A stretch of DNA of 64,000 nt from Nitrosomonadales bacterium (lineage in GTDB: Bacteria > Pseudomonadota > Gammaproteobacteria > Burkholderiales > Gallionellaceae). The notes below the pieces were generated by a model. It was given only the letters and a program-made list of their open reading frames with translations, was not told where the DNA came from and did not search any database. The position numbers were made by a program, and so were the translations under genes. Shown here piece by piece: positions 24,642 through 34,772 of the stretch. Within the stretch, counting starts at the first letter, position 1. The number at the start of each line of letters is the position of its first letter. The stretch covers positions 496,001 to 560,000 of the forward strand of contig JAHFQZ010000001.1 in NCBI GenBank assembly GCA_023259055.1, in the 5' to 3' direction.

Positions 24642-25445
24642 TTACCCGAACACCGCGTCGATCGCGTGATCCAGCGTATCGCGGATGTCCGCGTCGTCAG
24701 TGATCGGGCGCACCAAGGCCATACGGCAAGCAGCACGCGGTTCAACACCACCTTTAATCAAGGTGGCCGCATACACCAGCAAGCGCGTGGAAATCCCCTC
24801 GTCCAGTCCATGTCCTTTCAGGTTGCGCGCCGCCTGACCGATCTTCACCAGACTGGCCGACATCTCTTTATCCATGCCGGTTTCCTTGCAAAGAATCTCC
24901 ACTTCCAGTATCGCAGTGGGATAGTCGAACTCAAACGCAGTAAAGCGCTGCTTGGTGGATTGTTTCAAGTCTTTCAGCAGGCTCTGGTAACCGGGATTGT
25001 AGGAAATTACCATCTGAAAATCGGAATGCGCCTCGAGCTGCTCGCCCTTCTTGTCCAGCGGCAGAGTGCGGCGATGGTCGGTCAACGGATGGATCACCAC
25101 GGTGGTGTCCTGGCGCGCCTCGACAATTTCGTCGAGATAACAGATCGCGCCGATGCGTGCTGCGGTGGTCAGCGGGCCGTCCAGCCAGCGTGTGCCGTTG
25201 GCGTCGAGCAGGTAGCGCCCGACCAGGTCGCTGGCAGTCATGTCTTCGTTGCAGGCCACGGTAATCAAGGGCTTGCCCAGCTTCCACGCCATGTATTCGA
25301 CGAAGCGCGATTTGCCGCAGCCGGTCGGGCCTTTTATCATCACCGGCAGGCGCGCCGCATAAGCGGCTTCGTACAGTGCGACCTCGTCGCCTTGCGGCTG
25401 GTAGAACGGCTCCTGATTGACTTTATATTGGTCTTTATTGGTCAT
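24642..25445 (-). CDS. cbbQ: RuBisCO activase AAA+ ATPase CbbQ
   Basis: MoxR-type AAA+ ATPase that with CbbO forms the RuBisCO activase. It has 267 residues with Walker A GPTGCGKS at 39-46, Walker B ICYLDEI near residue 100, sensor segment MVISYNPGYQ and a C-terminal helical lid with arginine-rich RAACRMALVRPI. It lies between cbbM (121 bp upstream, with a 44-bp palindrome in the gap) and cbbO (96 bp downstream). Known CbbQ2-CbbO2 pairs act on form II enzymes, which fits the adjacent cbbM. Confidence 0.95.
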   Translation of the reverse strand: MTNKDQYKVNQEPFYQPQGDEVALYEAAYAARLPVMIKGPTGCGKSRFVEYMAWKLGKPLITVACNEDMTASDLVGRYLLDANGTRWLDGPLTTAARIGAICYLDEIVEARQDTTVVIHPLTDHRRTLPLDKKGEQLEAHSDFQMVISYNPGYQSLLKDLKQSTKQRFTAFEFDYPTAILEVEILCKETGMDKEMSASLVKIGQAARNLKGHGLDEGISTRLLVYAATLIKGGVEPRAACRMALVRPITDDADIRDTLDHAIDAVFG

Positions 25446-25509
25446 TTTTTGTCCCTATAAACAACAACGCCCCCAGTAGGCCGGAGGCATCGATGGTTGA
25501 ACCAGCCAG

Positions 25510-25553
25510 GTAGGGTGCATTCCATGCACCATGGTGCATGGAATGCACCCTAC
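25510..25553. repeat. 44-bp perfect palindrome between cbbM and cbbQ
   Basis: Arms of 21 bases (GTAGGGTGCATTCCATGCAC plus C) flank a central AT, making a perfect 44-bp palindrome. It begins 13 bp after the cbbM stop. In the transcript it would form a very stable hairpin without a following U run. This is suited to protecting the abundant cbbM 3' end or reducing read-through into cbbQO. It belongs to the same family as the repeat inside cbbO. Confidence 0.93.
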
Positions 25554-25566
25554 GCCGGCTACGTGC

Positions 25567-26946
25567 CTACTTGTGCACGCCCAACTTTTCGCGCCAGCCC
25601 GGGAAAATCTTATCCGCGTCTTTCGGAAAGGATTCGAACGCGCGTGCGAATTCCTTATGCTCCTTCGCGTACTGGATCGGGTCGGAACCGGACTTCCAGC
25701 ATTCGTACGCCTGGCGCAGCGATTTCGCGCCGTCAGCCGGAGAATCGATGTGGCCGTAAGAACCACCGCCTGCGGTATTGATCACGTTGCCGTGACCGAG
25801 ATTCTCGAAGAAGCCGGGCAGACGCAACGCGTTCATGCCGCCGGAGATGATCGGCGTGGTCGGCTTCATGCCATACCATTCCTGATGGTAGAACGGGCCG
25901 GTGCAGCTGTCGCGCTCGATCATGTAGGCGATGATGCGGTCATCCTTACCGCCTTCCATCTTGCCGAACCCCATCGTGCCGACGTGGATGCCGGAAGCGC
26001 CCTGCAACCGGGACATCTTGGCCAGCACAAAGGCTGTATAGCCTCGCTTGGAGGACGGCGAAGTGACCATGCCGTGGCCGGCCCGGTGGTAGTGCAGGTA
26101 CTGGCTTGGGTATTGACGACGTGCTGTCGTTATCATGCCGGGGCCGCCGACGAAGCCATCCACCAGAAACGCCACCTTGTCCGCATCCGGACCGAAGGTC
26201 TCCAGCGCAAAGTCGGCACGAGCGCACATTTCATAGTGATCGTCGGCAGTAATGTTCATCGAGAACAGCTTGGCCTGGCCGGTTTCGTCCTGGGCGCGCT
26301 TCAGCGAGTCGTACACCAGAGGCAACACTTTCTTGATCGGGCAGAACACCTGGTTGCCTTGCGGCTCATCGTTCTTGATGAAATCGCCACCCAGCCAGAA
26401 CTGGTAAGCCGCCCTGGCAAACGGTTCGGGACGCAACCCCAGCTTGGGCTTGATGATCGTGCCGGAAATATAGCCGCCGTCCTTGACCGGGCGACCGAGA
26501 ATGCGCCACAGGTCGGAGATGTCCTTGGCCGGCCCGTCGAATAATTGCAGCATGCGCGGCGGCACGTAGAAATCCTGCATTTGCAGATTCGCAATGTCGC
26601 CCATGCCCTGATTGTTGCCGATACACAGGGTCAGGAAAGATACGATCATGATGCGGCCATCGGTGACGTTGCGGTCGAACAGGTCGTTCGGATAAGCGAC
26701 CTTCATGATGCCCTTGGCTTCATCGATGAAGTACACCAGCGCGTCCACCCCCTTGGTGAATTCGTCGGTAGTCGACACTTCCACGTTGGTGCCGGTTGAA
26801 GATTCAGCCGCGACGTGAGCTGCCGCTTCCAGATAACCAACGCCCGCAGCAGGCTCCATCGTGTAAGCAACCAGAATGTGATTGCCTCCCTTGATCAGGT
26901 CTGCTTCTTTCAGACTCAGATCCGCATAACGATTCGATTGATCCAT
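25567..26946 (-). CDS. cbbM: Ribulose-bisphosphate carboxylase, form II
   Basis: Form II RuBisCO large subunit, which fixes CO2 onto ribulose 1,5-bisphosphate without a small subunit. It has 459 residues. The active-site residues fall at the same numbers as in Rhodospirillum CbbM: K166 in GTIIKPKLG, the carbamylated K191 with D193 and E194 in [11 protein letters not shown]287 in YHRAGHG, loop-6 K329 in GFGKMEG, and S368 in ISGGMNAL. A good AGGAGA Shine-Dalgarno precedes the ATG. It is the first gene of the cbbMQO transcript and divergent from cbbR. Confidence 0.98.
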   Translation of the reverse strand: MDQSNRYADLSLKEADLIKGGNHILVAYTMEPAAGVGYLEAAAHVAAESSTGTNVEVSTTDEFTKGVDALVYFIDEAKGIMKVAYPNDLFDRNVTDGRIMIVSFLTLCIGNNQGMGDIANLQMQDFYVPPRMLQLFDGPAKDISDLWRILGRPVKDGGYISGTIIKPKLGLRPEPFARAAYQFWLGGDFIKNDEPQGNQVFCPIKKVLPLVYDSLKRAQDETGQAKLFSMNITADDHYEMCARADFALETFGPDADKVAFLVDGFVGGPGMITTARRQYPSQYLHYHRAGHGMVTSPSSKRGYTAFVLAKMSRLQGASGIHVGTMGFGKMEGGKDDRIIAYMIERDSCTGPFYHQEWYGMKPTTPIISGGMNALRLPGFFENLGHGNVINTAGGGSYGHIDSPADGAKSLRQAYECWKSGSDPIQYAKEHKEFARAFESFPKDADKIFPGWREKLGVHK

Positions 26947-27043
26947 AGCATTCTCCTGTATTAACGATTGATTTCGACTTGCGGTTCCTTCGCAACGGTT
27001 GTCACTATAGGTGCATCAATGTATAAACGATAGTCAATTGTTT

Positions 27044-27071
27044 TTATGAATACCATAACAAACGCTTATGG
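27044..27071. promoter_or_regulatory. Probable CbbR operator in the cbbM-cbbR divergent region
   Basis: TTATG-AATAC-CATAA (27044-27058) is a 15-bp LysR-type box containing T-N11-A. Its right half forms a second inverted repeat with CCATAA (27053-27058) and TTATGG (27066-27071). The pair sits between the divergent genes and just upstream of the cbbR -10 box, consistent with autoregulation and activation of cbbM. Candidate cbbM -10 boxes on the other strand (TATACA, TATAGT) lack good -35 partners, as expected for an activated promoter. Confidence 0.6.
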
Positions 27072-27088
27072 TTTGCTATAATCCCGAT

Positions 27089-27997
27089 ATGCTCAATTTT
27101 ACGTTACGTCAGCTCCAGGTCTTCGAAAAGGTAGCCAGCCACCTGAACTACTCGCGAGCTGCCGAAGAACTATACCTATCGCAACCGGCAGTGTCCATGC
27201 AGATCAAGCAACTGGAAGAGCATATCGGCCTGCCGCTGTTCGAACAAATGGGCAAAAAGATCTTCCTCACCGAAGCCGGGCGCGAGCTGTTTCATTACAG
27301 CCACAGCATCGCGCAACAGCTTGCCGAAATGGAAGCGGTGTTCGACGAAATGAAGGGGCTGGGGCACGGCAAACTCACGCTGTCGGTGGTGAACACCGCC
27401 AACTATTTCACCCCGAGGCTGCTGGCGAAATTCTGCCAGCGGTATCCCCACATCAACGTGATGCTGCAAGTCGCCAACCGCGATGCCGTGCTCAAGCAGC
27501 TCGCCGACAACAGCACCGACCTCGCCATCATGGGGCAGCCGCCGGAGGGGCTGGACATCATCGCGGAGCCGTTTCTCGACAATCAGGTGGTGGTGATTGC
27601 CGCACCCGATCACCCGCTCGCCGGACTCAAGCGCGTCAAACTTTCGCGGCTCGCACAGGAAACCTTTCTGTCGCGTGAACTTGGTTCCGGCACGCGCAGC
27701 GCGATGGAGCGGGTTTTCGCGGAACATCAAATCCAGCCGCGCATCAGCATGGAAATGGAAACCAACGAAGCCATCAAACAGGCGGTGCAAGCCGGCATGG
27801 GGTTGGGCATCCTGTCGCTGCACAGCATCGAACTGGAACTGGAAACCAGACGGCTCGCGATGCTCAACGTCGAACACTTCCCGCTGCGGCGCCACTGGTA
27901 CGTCGCGCACCGCAGCCACAAGCGCCTGTCCGGCGCGGCGCTGGCATTCAAGGAGTTCCTGCTGGCCGAAGCGAAAAGCATTACGACGGCCAGATAA
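27089..27997 (+). CDS. cbbR: LysR-family regulator CbbR
   Basis: LysR-type activator of Calvin-cycle genes. Start ATG at 27089 (MLNFTLRQLQVFEKVASHLNY) gives 302 residues. The N-terminal winged helix contains YSRAAEELYLSQPAVSMQIKQLE, followed by the effector domain with GLDIIAEPFLDNQVVVIAAPDHP. A TATAAT at 27077-27082 would start transcription at about the ATG, so the message may be leaderless. An ATG at 27068 is an alternative start but would overlap the operator. It is divergent from cbbM. Confidence 0.95.
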   Translation: MLNFTLRQLQVFEKVASHLNYSRAAEELYLSQPAVSMQIKQLEEHIGLPLFEQMGKKIFLTEAGRELFHYSHSIAQQLAEMEAVFDEMKGLGHGKLTLSVVNTANYFTPRLLAKFCQRYPHINVMLQVANRDAVLKQLADNSTDLAIMGQPPEGLDIIAEPFLDNQVVVIAAPDHPLAGLKRVKLSRLAQETFLSRELGSGTRSAMERVFAEHQIQPRISMEMETNEAIKQAVQAGMGLGILSLHSIELELETRRLAMLNVEHFPLRRHWYVAHRSHKRLSGAALAFKEFLLAEAKSITTAR

Positions 27998-28022
27998 GGC
28001 GGCTTCCCTCACGCGCATACAA

Positions 28023-28056
28023 ATGACAAAGACCCCGTTGCCGGGGTCTTTGTCAT
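28023..28056. terminator. Bidirectional terminator between cbbR and the lipoprotein gene
   Basis: A perfect 15-bp inverted repeat with loop TTGC (arms 28023-28037 and 28042-28056). Its inner GC-rich stem (GACCCCG/CGGGGTC) is flanked by AAA/TTT on each side, so it can act in both directions for the convergent genes ending at 27997 and 28075. Confidence 0.85.
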
Positions 28057-28074
28057 GCGAGTGCTACAGAAGAG

Positions 28075-29868
28075 TTACTGGGCCGTCGTAACCGAAGTGG
28101 GGCCGGTTCCGGTAGCATACGTGGGGGTACTCAAGGGCGTCAGCGCCCCGGCACCATTGATGCTGTAGGCCGAAACGTTATTGGAACTGAAATTCGCCAC
28201 ATAGACATACTTGCCTGACGCGTCGACGTTAACCGAGAACGGTACCGTTCCGGCGGCGATGGTCGGATTTACTCCACCAAGAACAGCATCGGTATCGATC
28301 GAGGCGATTACGCACGTGGCGGGAACAAGGCTAAAGCCCGAGACACTGGCGCTATTGGCATTTGCCACATAGGCGTACAGGCCGGTGGCGGGATCGATGG
28401 ATACCCCGCGCGGCGCGCTCCCCGCTGCCCCGGAAACCACTGTACTCACAAGAGCCAGCGCACCGGTAGTCGCGTTAATCGTGTAGGACTTGACGTTATC
28501 AGCGGTATTATTCGCGACAAGAGCACACTTGCCGGTGGGGTCAATCGCAACAGCACTTGGGCCGCCGACAACCGCAAACGGACTGCCGGCCACGGGCGTC
28601 AGCGCTCCGGTAATCTGGTCGATCGTGTAGGCCGAGACAGTATCGCTGGCGTAATTCGCCGCATAGGCGAACTTGCCGGTGGGGTCGACAACGACGGAAA
28701 GGGGATTCGTGCCGGCCACGATGATTGCCTGCGTACCGGTGGTTACACCATCGGCATCGATCGTAGCGAGCGCGCCGCTGGCATTGATGCTGTATGCCGA
28801 GATGGAGTTGCCGTTAACCCCCACCCCTTCATTCGCAACGTAGGCAAATTTGCCCGAGGGATGAACCGTGACGGAATAGGGGATATTACCCGTCGCGATG
28901 CTGGTCTGATTACCTGGGGTGCCGGCATCCACATCGGCGAGCAGGGTAAGCGCTCCGGTCCCGCCAATGCTGTAAGCCGAAATCGTGTGATCGTTGCTGT
29001 TCACCACATAGGCATACTTGCTGCCGGGCCCGACCGAAACGGAGTAAGGGCCATTGCCCGTCGCCGTCGCAGTGCCCACAGGTGTGAGCCCCCCGGGAGG
29101 TGCGCCGGTATTAATGGTGTAAGCCTGGACGGTATTGGCCGTGCTATTGGTCACGTAGGCAAATTGGGCGGGTGGAATGGACACAGGTTTCGTGCAAGCA
29201 ACCGCCACAGTGGTGATATTGGCAACAACGCCAGTACCGGAACCACTTGTGACAACGCAGTCCTGGACTGGCGCACTGGCGCGGCTAAGTTGGGTGACGG
29301 AGTAAGTCCCTCCACTTATAACCGGCGTGCTGAAAGTAAAGCTTGCAGGAACGCCAGAGGCAGGCAGAACGGGAATAAAAAGGTTGTCGCCGAGATTGTT
29401 CTGCAAAGTGGGGCCAATACTGGCAGTTGCGACAGTAACATCGCCGGTTATCGTGCCGCTAATCGTGTAGGCGTTCACGCAGGTCACATTGGCATTGGTG
29501 ACGTTCGCGCTCAAGCTGCCGCCCGATGCGTTCGCGATCGTGCAAACCTGGGTCGGCGTGCCGGGATTGGTCAGGACGGTAACATTGTAGCTGCCGCCAC
29601 TGGCAACCGAGGTAGTGAAGGTATAGCTGGTGCTGCCGGCAGTAACAGACAGGTCGTCACCGCCATTGTTGCGCAGCTTGAGGCCGCTGCCGGTAAGTCC
29701 GGTGATCGTGCCGCCGATGGTAAAGGAAGTTGGAGGAGGTGGCGGTGGAGGTGGTGGTGTCGTCGTCGTAGCGCCGCCGCCCCCGCCGCCGCATGAGGCA
29801 AGTAAAAGCAACGATACGGAAGCCAGATACCGCAGGCTACTCATAAGCTGGATAGGGTTAATACGCAT
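28075..29868 (-). CDS. Secreted lipoprotein with beta-propeller (YVTN/lactonase-like) repeats
   Basis: Function not established. The start chosen is ATG at 29868 (MRINPIQLMSSLRYLASVSLLLLASC) because it follows a GAGAGG Shine-Dalgarno and opens directly into a lipoprotein signal with the modified cysteine at residue 26; earlier in-frame ATGs exist. The 597 residues hold a glycine run, a nine-proline linker, two Ig-like repeats (SFTIGGTITGLTG; YTISGTITGDVT), then about seven blade-like units with the recurring pattern P-x-G-K-x-A-Y-V-A-N, N-x-I/V-S-A-Y-S-I. This is typical of seven-bladed propellers of the 6-phosphogluconolactonase/YVTN type. It is probably exposed at the outer membrane. Confidence 0.75.
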   Translation of the reverse strand: MRINPIQLMSSLRYLASVSLLLLASCGGGGGGATTTTPPPPPPPPPTSFTIGGTITGLTGSGLKLRNNGGDDLSVTAGSTSYTFTTSVASGGSYNVTVLTNPGTPTQVCTIANASGGSLSANVTNANVTCVNAYTISGTITGDVTVATASIGPTLQNNLGDNLFIPVLPASGVPASFTFSTPVISGGTYSVTQLSRASAPVQDCVVTSGSGTGVVANITTVAVACTKPVSIPPAQFAYVTNSTANTVQAYTINTGAPPGGLTPVGTATATGNGPYSVSVGPGSKYAYVVNSNDHTISAYSIGGTGALTLLADVDAGTPGNQTSIATGNIPYSVTVHPSGKFAYVANEGVGVNGNSISAYSINASGALATIDADGVTTGTQAIIVAGTNPLSVVVDPTGKFAYAANYASDTVSAYTIDQITGALTPVAGSPFAVVGGPSAVAIDPTGKCALVANNTADNVKSYTINATTGALALVSTVVSGAAGSAPRGVSIDPATGLYAYVANANSASVSGFSLVPATCVIASIDTDAVLGGVNPTIAAGTVPFSVNVDASGKYVYVANFSSNNVSAYSINGAGALTPLSTPTYATGTGPTSVTTAQ

Positions 29869-30092
29869 TTTGGATACCTCTCTCATTTGATAACAACGGG
29901 TGCGCATCGAAACGCGACAACACAAGCTATTAGACACAATATAACAGAAAAGCTCCTCAAAACGGAGTCGCCAATACGGATATTTGGCATGATTTTGATA
30001 CGGCCCATAGCAATCAAATCAACTTGAAATCCGGAATTCGCCACGGGAAAGATAAGGAATTCTGGTGGATGGACAGCACCGCCATCCTTGTC

Positions 30093-31397
30093 TCAGGATG
30101 CCGCGTTTTTCCTGAACAGCGCCGACTGGGCGTGCGCCTGCAAACCTTCGCCGAATGCCAGTGTGGCTGCGATTGCGCCCAGCTTCTGCGCGCCCTGCGC
30201 GGAAACCTGGATCAGGCTGCTGCGTTTCTGGAAGTCGTATACGCCCAGCGGCGAGGAGAAACGCGCGGTACCCGAGGTTGGCAGCACATGGTTCGGCCCG
30301 GCGCAGTAGTCGCCGAGCGATTCGGAGGTGTAGCGGCCCATGAATATCGCGCCGGCATGTTTCAGTCTGGGCAACCAGCTTTGCGGGTCTTCGACCGACA
30401 ATTCCAGATGTTCCGGGGCGATGCGGTTGCTGATCGCGCAGGCTTCATCCAGGTCGGCGACATGGATCAATGCGCCGCGGTTTTCCAATGCGGTCTTGAT
30501 GATGTCGCGGCGCGGCATTTGCTCCAGCAGGCGGTCGGCGCTTTGCGCCACCGCTTCAATAAATTTCGCATCGGGCGACAGCAAAATGGCCTGTGCCAGT
30601 TCGTCGTGCTCGGCCTGCGAGAACAGGTCCATCGCGATCCAGTCGGGGTTGGTTTGCCCGTCGCAGATCACCAGAATTTCTGATGGCCCGGCGATCATGT
30701 CGATGCCGCACACACCGAACACGCGGCGTTTGGCGGCTGCCACATAGGCGTTGCCGGGGCCGACGATCTTGTCCACTTTCGGGATGGTCGCCGTGCCGTA
30801 AGCCAATGCCGCCACCGCTTGCGCGCCGCCGATGGTGAACACGCGATCCACACCTGCCAGATACGCCGCCGCCAGCACCAGTTGATTCTTCACGCCGTCC
30901 GGGGTCGGTACAACCATGATCAGTTCGCCCACACCCGCCACCTTGGCGGGCAGCGCGTTCATCAGCACCGAGGAAGGGTAGGCCGCCTTGCCGCCCGGCA
31001 CATACAGGCCGACGCGATCCAGCGGCGTCACTTGCTGGCCGAGCAGAGTGCCGTCGGCTTCGGTGTAGCTCCACGAAGTTTGCACTTGCTTCTTGTGATA
31101 GTCGGTCACGCGCTGTGCGGCCTGCTCCAGCGCGCTGCGCTGTTCGGCGGGCAGGCCGTCGAATGCTGCGCGTAATTCATTCTGAGGCAGCTCCATCGCT
31201 GCGGCATTAGCCAGCGGCAGGCGGTCGAATCTGGCGGTGTATTCGAGCACGGCTGCATCGCCGCGCTTGCGCACATCGGTGAGGATGCCTGCCACAGTCG
31301 CTTCCAGCTTTTCGTCCGCTGTTTCCTCGAAGGCCAGCAGCCTGGTCAACTCTTCATCAAAGCCGGTAGCGCGGCTGGAAAGTCGTCTGATTTTCAT
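30093..31397 (-). CDS. hisD: Histidinol dehydrogenase
   Basis: Zinc enzyme catalysing the last two steps of histidine synthesis, L-histidinol to L-histidine with two NAD+. Start ATG at 31397 ([17 protein letters not shown]) gives 434 residues; the 21 codons open upstream overlap hisG and are not family-like. Conserved segments include [42 protein letters not shown] and the catalytic RIAPEHLEL. It follows hisG by 13 nt. hisC does not follow; the next 224 bp holds no gene and has only a GGATGG/CCATCC hairpin just past the stop. Confidence 0.97.
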   Translation of the reverse strand: MKIRRLSSRATGFDEELTRLLAFEETADEKLEATVAGILTDVRKRGDAAVLEYTARFDRLPLANAAAMELPQNELRAAFDGLPAEQRSALEQAAQRVTDYHKKQVQTSWSYTEADGTLLGQQVTPLDRVGLYVPGGKAAYPSSVLMNALPAKVAGVGELIMVVPTPDGVKNQLVLAAAYLAGVDRVFTIGGAQAVAALAYGTATIPKVDKIVGPGNAYVAAAKRRVFGVCGIDMIAGPSEILVICDGQTNPDWIAMDLFSQAEHDELAQAILLSPDAKFIEAVAQSADRLLEQMPRRDIIKTALENRGALIHVADLDEACAISNRIAPEHLELSVEDPQSWLPRLKHAGAIFMGRYTSESLGDYCAGPNHVLPTSGTARFSSPLGVYDFQKRSSLIQVSAQGAQKLGAIAATLAFGEGLQAHAQSALFRKNAAS

Positions 31398-31410
31398 CCG
31401 GGAGCAGTTC

Positions 31411-32052
31411 CTATTTTTTGATTGCAAGAGCAAACGCATCCAGCATCGGCTGGATGGCATCGTGTTTTAATTTCAGCGCGGCCTGGTTCACCACGAGGCG
31501 CGACGAGATGTCGGCGATATGCTCGACCGCCTTCAGGTGGTTCGCCTTCAGCGTATTGCCGCTGCTCACCAGGTCGACAATCGCATCCGACAACCCCACC
31601 AGCGGCGCCAGCTCCATCGAGCCGTACAGCTTGATCAAATCCACATGCACGCCTTTTGCGGCGAAGTGATCCCTGGCGGTCTGCACATATTTGGTCGCCA
31701 CGCGCAGGCGCGCGCCTTGGCGCACAGCGGATTCATAATCGAAATCATCGCGCACCGCGACCATCATACGGCAGCGCGCGATGTTCAAATCCAGCGGCTG
31801 ATACAGACCCATCCCGCCGTGCTCGTTAAGCACATCCTTGCCCGCCACGCCTAGGTCTGCCGCGCCGTATTGCACATAGGTCGGCACATCGCTGGCACGC
31901 ACAATGATGAGCCGCACATCGGCGCGATTGGTCGGCAGGATCAATTTGCGCGAAGACTCCGGGTCTTCCAGCGGTGTGATGCCTGCCGCTGCCAGCAACG
32001 GCAAGGTTTCCTCGAAGATGCGGCCTTTGGATAGGGCAATAGTAATCGTCAT
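31411..32052 (-). CDS. hisG: ATP phosphoribosyltransferase, short form
   Basis: Catalyses the first committed step of histidine synthesis, joining ATP and PRPP. The 213 residues ([20 protein letters not shown]) correspond to the short form that lacks the C-terminal histidine-sensing domain and normally works with HisZ, which is not in this window. The PRPP-binding segment [19 protein letters not shown] is present. It lies 30 nt downstream of a methyltransferase gene. Confidence 0.96.
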   Translation of the reverse strand: MTITIALSKGRIFEETLPLLAAAGITPLEDPESSRKLILPTNRADVRLIIVRASDVPTYVQYGAADLGVAGKDVLNEHGGMGLYQPLDLNIARCRMMVAVRDDFDYESAVRQGARLRVATKYVQTARDHFAAKGVHVDLIKLYGSMELAPLVGLSDAIVDLVSSGNTLKANHLKAVEHIADISSRLVVNQAALKLKHDAIQPMLDAFALAIKK

Positions 32053-32082
32053 GATATTTCGCTCATTCTCATCAATCCACTT

Positions 32083-32820
32083 TTATCGGGTTTTCCTGAC
32101 AAACGCGCTACCTGACTTGTCCGGCATCAAAATGATTTTTTCACCCGTTGATGCGGACCACTCGTCAATTGCTTTTGTTGCTCCCTCCCAATACTGGCTC
32201 GAGTAATCGTGAAGAAAAAATATTCCACCTTCTGACATGCGAGGATAGAAAAATTCCAGTCCGGCCTTCATCGGCGCATACAAATCGCAATCCAGGCTTA
32301 CCACGGCATACTTCCGCGCCTGGTGCTGTTCCGTGATCGAGTCTGGAAACCACCCTCGCACAAAGTGAGCGCTGCCACCATCACTGCCCACCACTTCTTT
32401 TACCATGTCCAGCGAGGTATCTGAAAACGAAACTCCCTGACGCGCATCGATCCCATTCAAGTCCTGCTCGCTAAACCCTTCATACGTATCAAACAGGAAT
32501 ACATCACGACCGAATTGTTCCGCATAGTACGCGAGTACCGCAGCCGTATTCCCTCGCCACACCCCAACTTCGGCAAAATCCCCGACGATGCCTTCTTTGT
32601 CTATTTGTTTTACATTGAGCAAAAGCGACCAAAGCCTGGCAATATCGCCACCATTATTCCGCCTGTTGTGCTTCCTGAATTTCTCGAACAAACCATTAAA
32701 CTCTGGATGACCACCAAAACCGGTGTATGCATCTGGGTGATACGCCAAAAATCCTCCTCGGAAATTTGAAATACCTTTGCTGAAAAAATGTCCTATATTT
32801 TTGATGGGGTTTCTCGACAT
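32083..32820 (-). CDS. TylF/MycF-family O-methyltransferase
   Basis: Predicted S-adenosylmethionine-dependent methyltransferase of the TylF (macrocin O-methyltransferase) family. In actinomycetes these methylate antibiotic sugars; in Gram-negative bacteria they often sit in surface-polysaccharide loci. The start is ATG at 32820 (MSRNPIKNIGHFF), giving 245 residues. Visible are the SAM-binding GDFAEVGVWRGNTAAVLA, VFLFDTYEGFSEQD, the metal-site-like SLDCDLYAPMKAGLEFFYPRM and FFLHDYSS. It lies between murA and hisG, which are normally adjacent, so it is probably an acquired passenger. Its substrate cannot be told from sequence. Confidence 0.85.
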   Translation of the reverse strand: MSRNPIKNIGHFFSKGISNFRGGFLAYHPDAYTGFGGHPEFNGLFEKFRKHNRRNNGGDIARLWSLLLNVKQIDKEGIVGDFAEVGVWRGNTAAVLAYYAEQFGRDVFLFDTYEGFSEQDLNGIDARQGVSFSDTSLDMVKEVVGSDGGSAHFVRGWFPDSITEQHQARKYAVVSLDCDLYAPMKAGLEFFYPRMSEGGIFFLHDYSSQYWEGATKAIDEWSASTGEKIILMPDKSGSAFVRKTR

Positions 32821-32877
32821 AACCTGGCCTCTCGACTTAACACGCACTGCTTCCGGCAATCAGATTGCCAGTCGCTG

Positions 32878-34185
<1,308 letters not shown>

Positions 34186-34190
<5 letters not shown>

Positions 34191-34425
34191 TGCTGTTCTC
34201 CCATTCTTGAGGCGTATAAGTTTTCATCGACAGCGCATGAATTTCCTCGCGCATCCGGTCACCGAGGGTCTGGTAAACCAGTTGGTGACGCTGCACGCGG
34301 CTTTTGCCGGCAAAAACTTCGCTGACCACCACCGCCTCAAAGTGCCGACCATCACCTGCCACGGTTAGATGCTCGGTCGGCATGCCCTGGGCGATGCTTT
34401 GCTGAATGCTTTCCGGAGTGACCAT
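34186..34425 (-). CDS. ibaG: BolA-family protein IbaG
   Basis: Small BolA-like protein. Family members bind monothiol glutaredoxins and Fe-S clusters; in E. coli ibaG lies at this same position between mlaB and murA. The start is ATG at 34425 (MVTPESIQQSIAQGMP), with AGGA six nt upstream, giving 79 residues; an in-frame TTG two codons earlier is ignored. The conserved core includes VAGDGRHFEAVVVSEVFAGKSRVQRHQLVY. The final residues and stop codon come from a hairpin repeat, so the C-terminal tail may be altered relative to relatives. Confidence 0.93.
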
Positions 34426-34484
34426 TACCAATCCTGCTGTTTGTTAATCGAGAAGTATGATTTGTTGAGTCAGCTTCTTCAGAA

Positions 34485-34772
34485 TCAGGCGGACTGCTGG
34501 GGCAACAGCTCCTCTACACCATACAGGCGCGCCAAACTGAGCAAATCATCGGGGACTCCCGTCACGCGCAAGGTACGCTGGCTGCGCTGAGCGGCCCTTG
34601 TCCACCCCAGCAACATGCTGACTGCCGCGGAATCAACCGCCTCAACCTGGGAAAAGTCCACCAGTAAATCTTCGCTGGTCAGATGCTGCAAGCCGGTTTC
34701 AAACAGGGCAGGCACGGTTGCAATGGTCAAGCGTCCGCTTACCACAAGCCTGCCATCCTCGATCACAATCAC
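34485..34772 (-). CDS. mlaB: STAS-domain protein MlaB
   Basis: Cytoplasmic STAS-domain subunit that stabilises the MlaFEDB phospholipid transporter by binding MlaF. It has 95 residues; the STAS core LLVDFSQVEAVDSAAVSMLLGW contains the conserved serine region. Its start overlaps the mlaC stop by 4 nt. Confidence 0.92.
   Translation of the reverse strand: MIVIEDGRLVVSGRLTIATVPALFETGLQHLTSEDLLVDFSQVEAVDSAAVSMLLGWTRAAQRSQRTLRVTGVPDDLLSLARLYGVEELLPQQSA

Noticed and set aside
29740..29790. GGTGGC/GCCGCC-rich run in the lipoprotein gene as a microsatellite
   Set aside because: It encodes the proline linker and glycine run after the lipobox, a normal flexible spacer in lipoproteins; codons are mixed.
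29980..30005. TTGGCATGATTTTGAT resembling a sigma-54 -24/-12 site
   Set aside because: The -12 GC is missing and the site points toward the 3' end of hisD on the opposite strand.
30067..30087. GGATGG/CCATCC hairpin after hisD as a terminator
   Set aside because: Short stem, long loop and no U run in the transcript direction; too weak to call.
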